64,000 bases of DNA from Fragilaria crotonensis (GCA_022925895.1 JAKSYS010000009.1:124001-188000); one strand, 5' to 3'. Shown: positions 11,045-21,929, numbered from the stretch's first letter. Made by a program: numbers and translations. The notes: a model not told the origin generated them from the sequence alone.

Positions 11045-11774
11045 TCACCGTTGACCACCTCGTCCTCGTCCATTAATTCTGCCACGCCCACCGCCCCGGG
11101 AGCGAGAGGACCCTCGTCCACTCATCTTCACAGGCTTGAGCCCCGTGACAATTTCTGCCTCGAGTGCTGCCAATTCTGATTCTGCCTTCAAAATGGCGTG
11201 GACATTCCCAGAGGCCTGTGCCGAAATCACGCTCGCCCGTGCAGCCTGTAATCGTTCTTCCTTCGACCCCTGCAGCGTCTTAGCCTCATCGGCCAATGCA
11301 GTGTCAACACAAGGTCGACACTTTGATTTTCCCTCTCCTTTATTCCATTGATTCTTATTGAATAATTCCATGGGTTTTATTTGATTGCAGGCGGCACAGG
11401 CTCGTGTTTCGTTTTCCATTGTTGTATTAGATGCGGAAGATTGCGCTCGCTTCGACGCCGCCGCGGCTCGTTCTTTCTCTTCCGTTTCTTGAACGCATTT
11501 TTTACATTTCATAGGACTACCGTCCTTGCGAAAGCGTTCCAGCGCCTGGAATGTGAAAATGGTTGGATTCATCATGTGTTTGAATTGTGAGTCTCTGACA
11601 CATGATGATTCCACACTGCCAATCGGTCGTCATCGACCCACTGAGCACGTGATGATTAATGATTCATCAGGAACACACCTTTTTGGAAAATTCATCGCCC
11701 ATGAGCCGTTTGCGGCGACAGACATGGCAATCGAAAATACCAGCCCATTTGTCGGTTACAACGGGAGTCGACAT
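11045..11774 (-). CDS. Stc1-domain zinc-binding protein with RGG tail (two exons)
   Basis: Exon 1 is 11679-11774 (32 codons), the intron 11546-11678 (GTGTGT..CCAG), exon 2 11045-11545; 198 aa. Two Cys4 modules follow each other: CHVCRRKRLMGDEFSKK..CKKC (residues ~16-53) and CAACNQIKPMELFNKNQWNK..CRPC. Spacing and the F-S/N-K-x-Q-like core match the Stc1 domain, a LIM-like zinc module. In fission yeast Stc1 links the RNAi effector complex to the H3K9 methyltransferase complex; in other eukaryotes the domain is mostly uncharacterised. The C-terminus is an Arg/Gly-rich tail (GRGSSRSRGGGRGRINGRG), suggesting RNA binding. An RNA or chromatin role is inferred. The domain call rests on my reading of the cysteine pattern and is only fully visible when the intron is removed. 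Confidence 0.65.
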
Positions 11775-12039
11775 GGTTGTGTTCTGTGCGTTCGAAGTTC
11801 AAAGTCAATCGTTGACAACCTACTTCTGAATGATTCCAAGTTGAAAAACTACAACTGTAAGCCTACTACTGAAACACCAGTACTCGTTAGTAGCAGTACT
11901 CCACCGTAAGATGCTCTTTCGTATGAGTGTCGTACTGTCGTACGAGTACAAATTACACATCGTATAGACACTGGCACACAAAGAGCAAAGACCATCACAA
12001 TCAACCTCAGTTGCGACACAGCAGCAACCATCAGGAACA

Positions 12040-14292
12040 ATGACAGGGCTTGCTGACAAGACCGTCCAAGAGGCGGCCATGTCGCTGACAGCCGCGAAGA
12101 AGATCGAAGAGACAGATCCTTTGCTAGAAGAAGAACGACTATCCGCAGATTTGGCCCAGTTTCTGTCGAATCCCTCTCTCAAGGCTGCCTTGGCGGATGG
12201 ATCTTTAGACTTAACATCATATTCGTCAACCGTTGAACAGGAGCTTCATGAGTTGGAGACTCAATGTATTGACGTGTATCGAGCGAAGAAAGATGAGATC
12301 AAGTCCTTGCGCGATGAACTCGAATCGTGTGATTCCGTTTTGGCAGCATTGCAAGAAATGTTGCTGGGGTTTCAAGCGGATCTCGGCGGTCTTTCTGGTG
12401 ATATTCGGAATTTACAAGACAAATCACGTTCCCTGGGTATTCAACTTAGGAATCGTAGGCATGCCGAAGGTGGTTTGAGAGACTTCCTCAATCATATCGT
12501 CATTGCTCCAAACCTCGTTCACACGATTTGTCGAGGACCGGTCAATGACAAATTCCTTCACTCCGTTCAAGAATTGAATAGCATTTACACAGACGTTCAC
12601 GACACGATACCTCGTGACTGGTCCTGCGGAATGGCGCCGTGTCGCACCGTCGCCGGTCGTGAGATGCAAACCCATGTACACAAGCTCCGTCTGGTGGCTG
12701 TCAGTCGCATCCGCGATTATTTCTTGGCACAAATGGCCATGTTGCGACGTCCACAGACCAATGTCCGAATGATTCAATTGCATGGCCTGTTGAAGTATGC
12801 AGAGTTGCAAGATTTTCTAGAGACAGCGTCGCCAGAAATCGCGTCGGAAATATACAAAGTTTATGTGGAATCTATGAGCAAGACACTATACGCTCTCTTC
12901 CGAACGTACCAGGCTCAGCTGCTGCAATTGGACGCCACGAAGACTGGAGCGACTCGTCAAGATGTCATTGCAATTGACGATGCAGCGCTTCGAGATGCCT
13001 TGACATCCAAAGCAAAGAAACGTGTGGACAGCTTCACCTTGGGGAATCGAGCAAATGAAGTGTTGGATGATGCCACGGCGCGGCCCATTCTAGCGCACGT
13101 GGCCCTGGCTGAGGACAAGAGCTATCCATACGAGATTCTTTTCAGATCTATCATGCTGCACTTGATGGATGCTGTTACCAATGAGTATGTCTTTTGTCGC
13201 CAGTTCTTCAAACGCGATGCCTTTCAACCTCTTTTCTCCCCAACGTTGGGTTTACTCCTTGAACAGACGGAAAACTACCTCTTTGGTTGTCACGATGCCT
13301 TGGCACTCTTGCTAATGATCAAGGTCACACACTCCCATCGACGCATATTGCATGCCCGGCACGTCGATTCGTTGGACTCATTTTTGGATTCCATCGCCAG
13401 TTTATTGTGGCCTCGGCTCAAGACTGTCATGGATTCGCATTTACGAAGTCTCAAGACCGCCAATGCTGCCAAATTGGGAGGCATTGATCTCCATCCACAC
13501 TATGTGTCACGTCGGTATGCGGAATTCGCCTGCTCGATTCTTACCATTCTGCATAAGGGCAACAAAGAAAGTAGTAAGGAAGCATACATATCTGCTCGAA
13601 AGCATCAAGACCAAGGCAGAAATGAGAAGAAAAATGACGCCGTTGAAACCCCGGAAAAGGCGCAACAAGCTACAGCATTGTCGTCTTCCAAACCAAAGTC
13701 TAATGCCGGTGACATGGTTCTTAACGACCTGGCGACTATCCAGGAGGAAATTGTCGCCTTGCTCGAACGCCTCAGCGACAAGCATTCGACAAACAAAAAG
13801 CGCATTGTCTTTTTGATCAATAACCTCGATCAGATTGTATGTATCTTTCAGGAGCGTCGAGTTGTTGGAAAAGAGTTCAACCGATTCGTTGAGTTGCTTA
13901 TGAAACAAAGAGAACTCTTCGTGGAGGAGGAGTTGTTAGCCAGTTTTTCGAAAATGATTGCCTTTGTTCAGCAGACTGAATTGCACATGTTGTCCAACCC
14001 TTCCAACGCGGATGTCAATCCGCAGGTCGTAGAGTCCTTAATTCGAGAGTTCTCTTCTGGATGGAAAGCCGCCATTGAGCAGATAAATCGCAACGTCTTG
14101 TCCTATTTTTCGAACTTTCGCAATGGGATGGAGATCCTCAAGCAAGTGCTCACTCAACTCTTGCTCTACTACACCCGATTCCAGGATGTCATTCGCAAGG
14201 TCTGGCGAAACAAGCCACCTGCTTTCTGCAGGGATCTCGTAAGCACGTCTGTGATTCTCGCCGAGATCAAAAAATATGCCCTTGCCATATGA
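12040..14292 (+). CDS. VPS52: Vps52-like subunit of the GARP/EARP tethering complex
   Basis: A 750-aa intronless protein. Vps52 is a CATCHR-type subunit of GARP, which tethers endosome-derived vesicles at the trans-Golgi network. Recognisable parts: an acidic N-terminus with a helical segment (EQELHELETQCIDVYRAKKDEI, residues ~66-88), the conserved stretch GDIRNLQDKSRSLGIQLRNR (~115-140) followed by GLRDFLNHIVIAPNLVHTI, which is the Vps52/Sac2 core, and YAELQDFLETASPEIASEIYKVYVESMSKTLYALFR (~260-295). The remainder is alpha-helical with the typical YEILFRSIMLHLMDAVTNEYVFCRQFF block (~370-398). A low-complexity charged insert (residues ~515-560) is a plausible lineage-specific loop. The length is in the family range. 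Confidence 0.85.
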   Translation: MTGLADKTVQEAAMSLTAAKKIEETDPLLEEERLSADLAQFLSNPSLKAALADGSLDLTSYSSTVEQELHELETQCIDVYRAKKDEIKSLRDELESCDSVLAALQEMLLGFQADLGGLSGDIRNLQDKSRSLGIQLRNRRHAEGGLRDFLNHIVIAPNLVHTICRGPVNDKFLHSVQELNSIYTDVHDTIPRDWSCGMAPCRTVAGREMQTHVHKLRLVAVSRIRDYFLAQMAMLRRPQTNVRMIQLHGLLKYAELQDFLETASPEIASEIYKVYVESMSKTLYALFRTYQAQLLQLDATKTGATRQDVIAIDDAALRDALTSKAKKRVDSFTLGNRANEVLDDATARPILAHVALAEDKSYPYEILFRSIMLHLMDAVTNEYVFCRQFFKRDAFQPLFSPTLGLLLEQTENYLFGCHDALALLLMIKVTHSHRRILHARHVDSLDSFLDSIASLLWPRLKTVMDSHLRSLKTANAAKLGGIDLHPHYVSRRYAEFACSILTILHKGNKESSKEAYISARKHQDQGRNEKKNDAVETPEKAQQATALSSSKPKSNAGDMVLNDLATIQEEIVALLERLSDKHSTNKKRIVFLINNLDQIVCIFQERRVVGKEFNRFVELLMKQRELFVEEELLASFSKMIAFVQQTELHMLSNPSNADVNPQVVESLIREFSSGWKAAIEQINRNVLSYFSNFRNGMEILKQVLTQLLLYYTRFQDVIRKVWRNKPPAFCRDLVSTSVILAEIKKYALAI

Positions 14293-14417
14293 GTCAACAT
14301 AGTAACGGATCTATACACCGTATCGTTTACGATATCTCTAGTCCCGCAATTCTTGATCTTGTGAAAGTATTGCCTACAAGATGCGCTTCTCGTTGAAATG
14401 TTTTGCTAAACCTTAGT

Positions 14418-16641
14418 CTACCGATCGCCCCAGACAAAGCCTTGGAATACGCGAGGATCGAAGTCAGCCATCATGTCGTTCCAATCATTGTTGTCAATGT
14501 ACTCTCTGTTGGATTCGGAAAACTTGGCACTCGCATAATATCGCACGTATGCTTCAAACGCAGGAAGGTCAAAACAACGGGTCCGTGTCGCCATTCCATT
14601 CGATCCTGGCAGCGAATCAATCATGTCATAGGACCACTTTCCTCCAGAGTGTGGCACTTTAACGATACTGACAACGTGCTCTCGAAAAAATAATGCAGCT
14701 CCAGTCCTCTTCCTGGAGTGGGAATTTTTTTCACCGCCGTCCACGAGCCGAACGAATTCGGCCAGGTGGTCGGTGTCCATAATGTTACCGCCAGTGGCAC
14801 CAACAAACGCCTCTTGATGCAGCAACTTCTTGTCGACGAGATAGTCGTGCACGTCGGAAGGGATGATAAGGGCCTCGCCTCCCAATCCAAGCTTTCCTCG
14901 AACCTCCCTTAACAAGGGGCCGCATTCTCGGTCAATTACGTCCACAATCTCTTGATCTGAAACCGCTGATCGACTTTGAAGATGATGCGACACCACCAAG
15001 GGTGAAATAACCGCACATCCATTTGTCGAGTGACTGTATCGGCCCTGGTAGGTAGACAGACGGAAGACTTGAATGCGATTTGCAGCTCGGAGTTCATTAA
15101 ACCTTTCCGTTGCCTTTTGCCTAATCATTCGGAATGGTACTCGTTCCTTTCTAACTGCCCGCTGCTGCTTCTCAAGTTCTCGATTAGCGTAAACACTTCC
15201 GACGCTTTGCAATGGGGGAAATGGGTCGCGCATACTGCTGTGTCCTCGGTAACCCCACTTGTCGCAGCGGCATGCGCTGCTGCTTGTTCCAGAGCACTAG
15301 GAGGGTAATTCACCGGAGGCAAATGCTTACCATTCTCCCTCTGGTGCCTCTCGGCCACGGTCTCATAGCTGGGTGGTGGCGGGAACCCAATTCCCCCTAT
15401 AGGAGGCGGTGCCATGGGTGGTGGCAAAGGCAGATCATCAAGCGGAAGGTCCTCTCGGGAACGACCTCTTCTAATTTGTTCTCGATCGAAGGAACTTGGT
15501 CGTCGCTGCATTGGCTCGTTCATTGGAACCTCGTCGCTGCGGTTGATCTTGTTTATAGGAACCTCGTCGCTGCGTTGGCTCTTGTTGAAACGAACCTCGT
15601 CGTTGCGCGGGGTCTCGTTCATTGGAATCTCGTCGCTGCGTGACTCGCGTTCATGGGATCCTCGTCGCTGCATTTGTCCGCTACTCAGCCTTCGTTGAGG
15701 AGGTCGCATTCCGTCGTCGGAAGCGCTGCTGTGCGTCGAGGAAACAGAATCACTGGATCTCATACTGGACTGAGCGCACTGCCTCGCGCCTGTTGAAGGA
15801 CGACAACAAATCGCTCGTGTAGTCGTCGTTGTCGTTTCTGGGCTTGAGACTAAGGTCCGAGAACCTTTCTTCCCAACCGTCATTAGGTTTTTGTGGCGCA
15901 CTGCCCTGCAACATCCTCAATTTATCCAGAGCCGATTGTTCGACATTCTTCCCGTTGCTGCGCTTCGATTGCAGATTTGCCTCAAACACATCCCTTTGAA
16001 ACTGTAGGAGTCTCGCTCGGGCGGCTTCGGCTTCGTGACGGGCAATCTCTTCTTCTCGTCGCAAACGCTCTGCTTCTTGACGTCGTCGTTGCTTTTCCTT
16101 CTCAAGTTCTTCAATGTCCATCCATTTTGCCACTTGCTCCAGTTTGTGCACGACATCTGCCATATCCAGTTGATTCTTGTGTCTTGCCTTGGCAAATTTG
16201 GGAGCACCGTAATAGTTGTGGGTCGGCAACGCATTGAGAGAGAAAATTGCAAATCGCTTTCCATAGACATACGCATCGTCCAGATGACCAGCACCGTAGG
16301 CTTCGTTGAAAGCCATTAGCACCTAACAATAATCAGAAGAGTGTCAGCCAATTGTACGGTTTGATAGGTGTGGAACAGAGAAAGGACAGCGACGCTCTGT
16401 TCGGCCTGGGTTTAGGCTCGAGTCGTGCAGGAAAGCAGTTTCCTCAACGCATTCATGCCTGTTCCAATCCACAGGGAGCAATAACACAGTCCGGCAATAC
16501 ACTCACCGTGTCAGCTGCAGCATAATATCGATCCAACGAGAACATGTTGCTCACGAGTGGAACACCCTTTTCTCCCATGTCGGTTGCACTTGATAACGCG
16601 GCTCGACGAGCATCACTAGGCCTTGCCACTTTGGCACTCAT
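14418..16641 (-). CDS. USP8/AMSH-type dimerisation domain protein with putative papain-like C-terminal domain
   Basis: Exon 1 is 16508-16641 (MSAKVARPSD..YYAAADT, donor GTGAGT); after an intron ending TTGTTAG at about 16323 the protein reads VLMAFNEAYGAGHLDDAYVYGKRF. This helical N-terminus resembles the USP8 dimerisation/AMSH N-terminal domain that docks deubiquitinases on ESCRT proteins. A coiled coil (EELEKEKQRRRQEAERLRREEEIARHE) and an Arg/Ser/Pro-rich linker follow, then a ~200-aa C-terminal domain with STNGCAVISPLVVSHHL, FFREHVVSIVKV and KWSYDMIDSLPG. I read these as a possible Cys/His/Asp papain-like set (inference); AMSH instead has a JAMM metallopeptidase. Two frame changes are needed: one near 15750-15800 (a ~70-nt intron is possible) and one at a G4 run (C4 at 15253-15256 on +). 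The function could be ubiquitin removal at endosomes, but this is unproven. Confidence 0.5.
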
Positions 16642-17590
16642 GGTGAATGCTCCAAAAGCGTGTTATAAAAATGTTCAACAATCAAGACCTGTTTGATTAA
16701 TTCGAGAATGCCGGAAAGTAGTTGGTTTGATTCATTCAACAGTGTCGCTAGACGGAGAAGAATCTGTGTGTTCTCTCTAGAATGATCTGCCAAGGGGACT
16801 GGAGTATGAAGAATAGGTATAACAGGCAGACAACAATGAACTGAGTCGCCTTTGGGTTGTCAGCCTCGAACTCCGTCGATGACCTCGCTCCATCAATCCT
16901 ACTGGATCGACCACTCCGAGTACAACCTGTGTATGCAAGCATCCAGCATTATCCACGACACCCGCTTTTCAGAGCCTGCACGACCCGGAAATACTTCGGG
17001 TGCATTCTGTTGGCGATTCCTCCAATCAGATATTAAATGTACCTAAAGTTCATTTTTGCACCCTAATTGTTTATGGATTCCACATAAAGACACGTGACTA
17101 TGGGCTCTGTGGGCTTCCTTCCAATTTAACGAAAACCGGCAGGAATATACGGATCCGTCCTCGGAGTGACTGGCACTCGTATTTCGGGAGACCCTACTCT
17201 TCCTTAAAAAGTTACTGGTACATTGTACTGGTACTAGTACCTGGGTACACACTGTAACATACTCAAGTATAGTCGTACTTACAGTAGGTTATTGTACTGG
17301 GACCCAGTGTACTGTGTACGTCCCCTCATCGTGCCGATCGAGCTATTACAGGTCAACATTATTACATACAAATCTAATGCTGCTCCTCGGTGGAGAGAAA
17401 AACCGTACCAGTAGTCAGTTGGAGACAGTACTTCCGTACTACACTACTGCAGTTGATGGACGGCTCGATTAGGGGACATAGAGCCAAGCACACTTCCAGG
17501 GGTCAACTACCGGTAGAGGCCATTGAAACGTGCGCGCCAGCCTGGGGCTGGCTGGCATGAAGCGAAGTTTTCAGAAGTGGTGTTGATCCA
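16642..17590. other. Spacer with dispersed repeat
   Basis: No gene supported. It contains GTAC-rich microrepeats near 17210-17330. A ~75-bp segment at 17407-17480 (CAGTAGTCAGT..CGGCTCGATTAGGGGACA) recurs in the same orientation at about 31688-31760. Confidence 0.35.
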
Positions 17591-18110
17591 TTGAGCCAGC
17601 AAGGTTTTTCATCATTGTCAGCAGGTTTGGTTTTTTGCAAGCAGATTCTGTCAGCAAATTCTGTCAGCAGGTTTTCATTATCAGCAATTTGTTTTTTGTC
17701 AGCAGATATTTTTGTCAGAAGTTTTGCTTTTTGTCAGCCGATTCTGTCAGAAAATTTCTCTCTTCAGAAAATTTCTCTCTTCAGAACATTTCACTCTAGT
17801 CAGCAGATTCTGTCCGCATATTTCTTAAGTCAGCAGTCTCTCTTGTCAACCAATTCTACCAACAGATTTCTCTTGTCAGCCAATTCCTAGTAGACATAAA
17901 ACTCAGCAGGAGTCACCACTACCACTTGATGACACTTTTTCTGTCACAGTTACCTTATGCAATCCAAGCAGATTTTTCAGGAGGTTTCCATCATCAGAAG
18001 TTTTTCTTTTCTTAGTAAGCAGATTTCATCTGAAGATGTTTTGTGTCAGCAGATCTTGTCTTTGTCAGCAGATTGTCTTTGTCAGTAGATTTGTTTTTGT
18101 TAGCAAATGT
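17591..18110 (+). repeat. Degenerate TCAGCAG(A)TT minisatellite
   Basis: About 500 bp in which variants of TTTTGTCAGCAGATT recur every 12-40 bp (for example 17617, 17649, 17664, 17697, 17733, 17799, 17829, 18046, 18064). A few more copies lie at 18316-18345. The spacing is irregular and units vary, so it is an old, decaying tandem repeat. A reading frame stays open through part of it (17591-17890) but is simple repeat translation, not a gene. Confidence 0.6.
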
Positions 18111-18984
18111 TTTTTCATATGTTATCAAAATGACACTTGCATTGGCGTAGTCTTCAGTTTCGGGCCAGCCTATTACTTCACCGAAACATTTTTTCCTACT
18201 ACGGCCGGTGCGCATATTCGCTTGGTGAATCATGATGGCATTCCTCCTTATGCCGCGGACCATAATGACCATCTTCTCGGACACTGCCTCCGAGTGGTCA
18301 GCTACTCATTGTCTTTTGTCAGCACTTTTGCTGTGTCAGCAAAGTTATATTGTTTTGCCAGGAAATTTTCATTCGCTAGCGTAGCGTCAAAGCCATCAGG
18401 ACCATTTCAAGCGGTCCAGAAATGTTGAACCTTCACTAACATTGCATTGGACTGTAAAGAATGTTGGATCAATTCGAGCACAGACGTCAAACAGCTGCTG
18501 CAACCCCACTTCTTGATTGTCCAGTCATTGTTATCAAACTCGAAGGGCCATCTCGGTCACTAAAACAATGGATTATTCAATACTGCTGTTCCATTTCTTT
18601 CTCTCCTGTTGCAGTAGCATTCATAAGAATAGGAGGAGACATGGTGTTATCAAAAAGAACAGAAGAGCCGCATTCTCAGCGGAACCAGACAGGATTGATT
18701 TATGGAGGGAAGATTGCAAAAATTTAAAAAACATTTGACTTGTGATTCAAGACTGCCTTAGGAAAACGTCAGAACAAGTCAGCCAGCCAAGGAGGCAGGA
18801 AGCGTACATTTTGGTTGAACCATCATGAAGCCAGGATATCAATAATATGTCACTACTATTGCGTCGTTTGACTAAAAAATGCTGTCTTCCTTAAATACGG
18901 TCTTAGTATTGTCATTGAACAGTTGCATGGAGGATGAGTTCCTCGAGCATAGGTATGGCATACAACTAACGGAAAGATATAGGA

Positions 18985-19474
18985 AGTGTGCAGTGTGCAG
19001 TGTCACAATGGTCACAACAAAAAAGTCAAAGTAGAAATCTACGGTACCGGTAGCCGCTTCATTTGACCGCCTGTGGTGTTGTGTCATAATTGTATCCTGT
19101 GTAAGGTCGTAACGAAAGAAAATTGTCACCTTGGCATCGAATGCACATCCCAAACAGGTTCGCTTTCAGCAAGACCATGAACCGCAAGTGGAGGACGCAG
19201 ATAACAATCCTGCCCAATGAAGCATGACTGCCACCCATCCGCTGCAAGATCAGCAAGTTGTTTCAGAAGATGGTCTTGAACGGCATCCTCACCCAGGAGA
19301 TTTTTTCGTCCATGCTCCACCATTTCTCCCCCATCAACAACAAGCCATGGAGATGGCACCGTGTCAGCTGCAGCATAATATTGATCCAAAGAGAACATGT
19401 TGCTCACGAGTGGAACACCTTTTTTGTCTCCCATGTCGGTTGCACTTGATAACGCGGCTCGACGAGCATCACTA
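18985..19474 (-). pseudogene. Chimeric duplicate: dsRNA-binding gene 5' region joined to an exon of the USP8-dimerisation gene
   Basis: 18985-19358 is a diverged copy of 33955-34412, the 5' region and first codons of the dsRNA-binding gene; shared blocks include GAAATCTACGGTAC, AATTGTCA..TGGCGTC/CATCGAATGC and the long GATCAGCAAGTTGTTTCAGA stretch. From 19359 to about 19474 the sequence instead copies exon 1 of the USP8-dimerisation gene (16508-16622). The join falls right at that exon's splice donor (GACACG/GT). The two pieces are in opposite orientations relative to their source genes. On the minus strand a frame of 124 codons (19126-19500) remains open across the join. The dsRNA-binding piece has lost its own frame. 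This looks like segment capture or template switching; it is unlikely to encode either parent function. Confidence 0.7.
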
Positions 19475-20446
19475 TGTAAAACGCAGAAGTTAAGATCCAC
19501 CGCCAGGGAATTTCATGTACATGCATCATAAAAGAACAACAAGTTGTCGGCAATAAGCGCCACCCAATTCTTCGAGAGACAATTTTCATGCAGTGTAAGC
19601 ATTGTGCTCCTGTTGATGTACCTGCAGCAACAAGAATCTCATTCCATGGCTTGCCATCAGTGGGCATGAGTGTTTCATGCAGAAAAGTGGATTCTAAAAA
19701 TGATGCCATGATGATCTGTGCACTATCACGACGCAGCAGCCAATGGCACGGAAACTGGTCGTGGAGATGACTACTATCCGAAGAGAGACAGCGATTGTTA
19801 GCAATGGCATTGGGTGAAGAGTTATGTAGCTCTGTTGAGATGGTGCTTGCCATTTAAACAATGAGCTTCATAAATTATGAGCTAGATTTTGGTGGCCCTG
19901 TGTCAAGAGCTACAGTGCTACTGTCAAGATGCTGATTACCGAGACTACTAGTAGCTACTGTATCGATTGCAGTATTGTACACTGCTGATGAGTTACATGA
20001 TGATGGCTGGATTAGCATCATCAAGAGGAACAAGACTGGAAGAGTAGGAATTCTTCCTAGGATGCAGGGTCACTTTGAGAGACCCAGGGAGGCATCCCCA
20101 TGTGAGAATGAAAGACTGCAATGGGGTATAACCTACAGGATAAGAAGATTTAGGTTTGTTGTGTGGAATCTACTGAGGAAGGCTTTAATATCTGATTGGA
20201 GGGCTTTTATAGCTTTCATCACTGCAATTCACTTGAACAAACAAACTAAGCTCACAATACCAAGAAACAGCAAGAGAGTAGAGGACTATCTACTGTCACT
20301 TTTTGCACGAGTATTTTCGATCTACTGTACGGTTACTACAGTACGGAGTATCAACAATAAACAGCCCTGGACTCAGTCAGAGAGACGCGTTCTTGTGGTA
20401 TATTGGCACTGGACCGACCTACGGTTGTGGTGTACTGTGCTGAGTC
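19475..20446. other. Spacer up to the Mutator-like element
   Basis: No supportable gene. A minus-strand open stretch (about 19475-19853) with the words PWNEILVAAGTSTGAQCLHC could be debris of a zinc-finger transposase, and a plus-strand stretch (19975-20446) is open but carries no recognisable motif. Both are left unassigned. Confidence 0.3.
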
Positions 20447-20470
20447 CCCGTCTGTGTCCCCATTTCGAGC
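20447..20470 (+). repeat. Left terminal inverted repeat of the Mutator-like element
   Basis: 24 bases beginning CCCGTCTGTGTCCCC and ending TTTCGAGC, identical to the reverse complement of 29398-29421. It is the first strong match between the two ends of the element. Confidence 0.75.
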
Positions 20471-20776
20471 CGTCCATGCATTTCAAAGCGAACTTCATAG
20501 TGAAGGGATATATCTTATGATGTGAATGGAAAAAATATAGCACATGTATACTTTTATATTAATATATTTTAACGGCTAAATCACAGATCGATCGATGTTG
20601 CGACAGCATAGGAATCTTGGTTTCCCTTTTTTTGAGAAAAAATGTGCTGTTCAAGTTCGAGGATGTTACTAGCATTTTTGTGTGTCCTTCACACAAAACA
20701 CACACAAATTTCAAACCAGCCCCATTACCATTCTTGTCCCTCCTACTCTTCTCCTTTGTTCCCCACTTTGCATTTT

Positions 20777-21236
20777 GTTTCTGTAACGCTCACAGTTCAC
20801 AGAGGAGTCAGGTAAGTTGGGCAATGATGTTTTTGCGGTGTTTGTGATGGATGTTTGTTACTGTTTTTTGACGCTTGTTATTTCATTTCATTTTGGCGCG
20901 GCTTGTTGTACTGTATGGGACTGCCGCTTGTTTCTGCAACGCTCACAGTTCACAGAGGAGTCAGGTAAGTTGTGCAATGATGTTGTTGCAGTGTTTGTGA
21001 TGGATGTTTGTTACTGTTTTGTTGATGCTTGTTACTTCATTTCATTTTGGCGCGGCTTGTTGTACTGTATGGGACTGCCGCTTGTTTCTGCAACGCTCAC
21101 AGTTCACAGAGGAGTCAGGTAAGTTGTGCAATGATGTTTTGCGGTGTTTGTGATGGATGTTTGTTACTGTTTTGTTGATGCTTGCTGTTACTTCATTTCA
21201 TTTTGGCGCGGCTTGTTGTACTACTGTGCCGCTTTT
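20777..21236 (+). repeat. Tandem repeat, 153/154-bp unit, about three copies
   Basis: The block CGCTCACAGTTCACAGAGGA recurs at 20787, 20940 and 21094. Between copies comes a nearly identical segment (GGTAAGTT..GATGTTTGTTACTG..TTTTGGCGCGGCTTGTTGTA). The unit contains GTCAGGTAAGT, a consensus-like splice donor, in each copy. It lies just inside the left end of the element. Confidence 0.75.
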
Positions 21237-21261
21237 TGTACTGTATGGGACTACCGTTTGT

Positions 21262-21612
21262 TTCTTGTACTGTCTGGGATCTCGTACTACTGCTGCGTGG
21301 GATCTTGTACTACCGTGCCGTTTCTCGTACTCGTACTGTATGGGATCTCGTACTACTGCTGCATGGGATCTCGTACTACCGTGTCATTTCTTGTACTGTA
21401 TGGGATCTTGTACTACTGCTGCATGGGATCTTGTACTACCGTGCCGTTTCTCGTGCTCATACTGTATGGGATCTCGTACTACTGCTGCATGGGATCTTGT
21501 ACTACCGTGTCATTTCTTGTACTGTATGGGATCTTGTACTACCGCGTGGGATCTCGTACTACCGTGTCATTTCTTGTACTGTGTGGGATCTCGTACCGCG
21601 TGGAATCTCGTT
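21262..21612 (+). repeat. GGGATCTCGTAC minisatellite, array 1
   Basis: Repeats of TGGGATCT(C/T)GTACTAC, interspersed with CTGCTGCA and CGTGCCGTTTCTCGTACTG words, in a higher-order unit of about 60-100 bp. It lies upstream of the dioxygenase gene. All three frames stay open through it, giving spurious long reading frames. Confidence 0.8.
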
Positions 21613-21929
21613 CAAAACCAAACGGCCAACGCTCAATGGCGCACTCCAACGCTCGATGGTGCACTCAACCAGCACTCCTAACGTATCATTACTGCGCCAT
21701 GTATGATTGTCTGATACGTTATGGGCTGGCGTTGGAGTGCGCCATTGAGCGTTGCACGGTTCGATGGATGATAGTATCCGACACCCGTTGCATACTCACA
21801 AGACCGCGTTGCATACTCACAAGACCGCTGCTGGGAAAGGTCCTCCATCCTCACTCAGTGACTTAAAGAGCTTCTCTCATTAATTCAAATAGCTCCCATT
21901 TTTACTCATTGACATTGTATGTGGCAGCA

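Noticed and set aside
17591-17890. Frame of 99 codons
   Set aside because: Translation of the TCAGCAG array, Ser/Phe repeats only.
19404-20520. Possible zinc-finger transposase debris and a 181-codon plus frame
   Set aside because: Only vague word similarity; the plus frame runs into the left end of the Mutator-like element, so it is chance.
21144-21866. Plus-strand frames of up to 240 codons with Tyr/Cys/Gly repeats
   Set aside because: Translation of the GGGATCTCGTAC minisatellite in three frames; not proteins.
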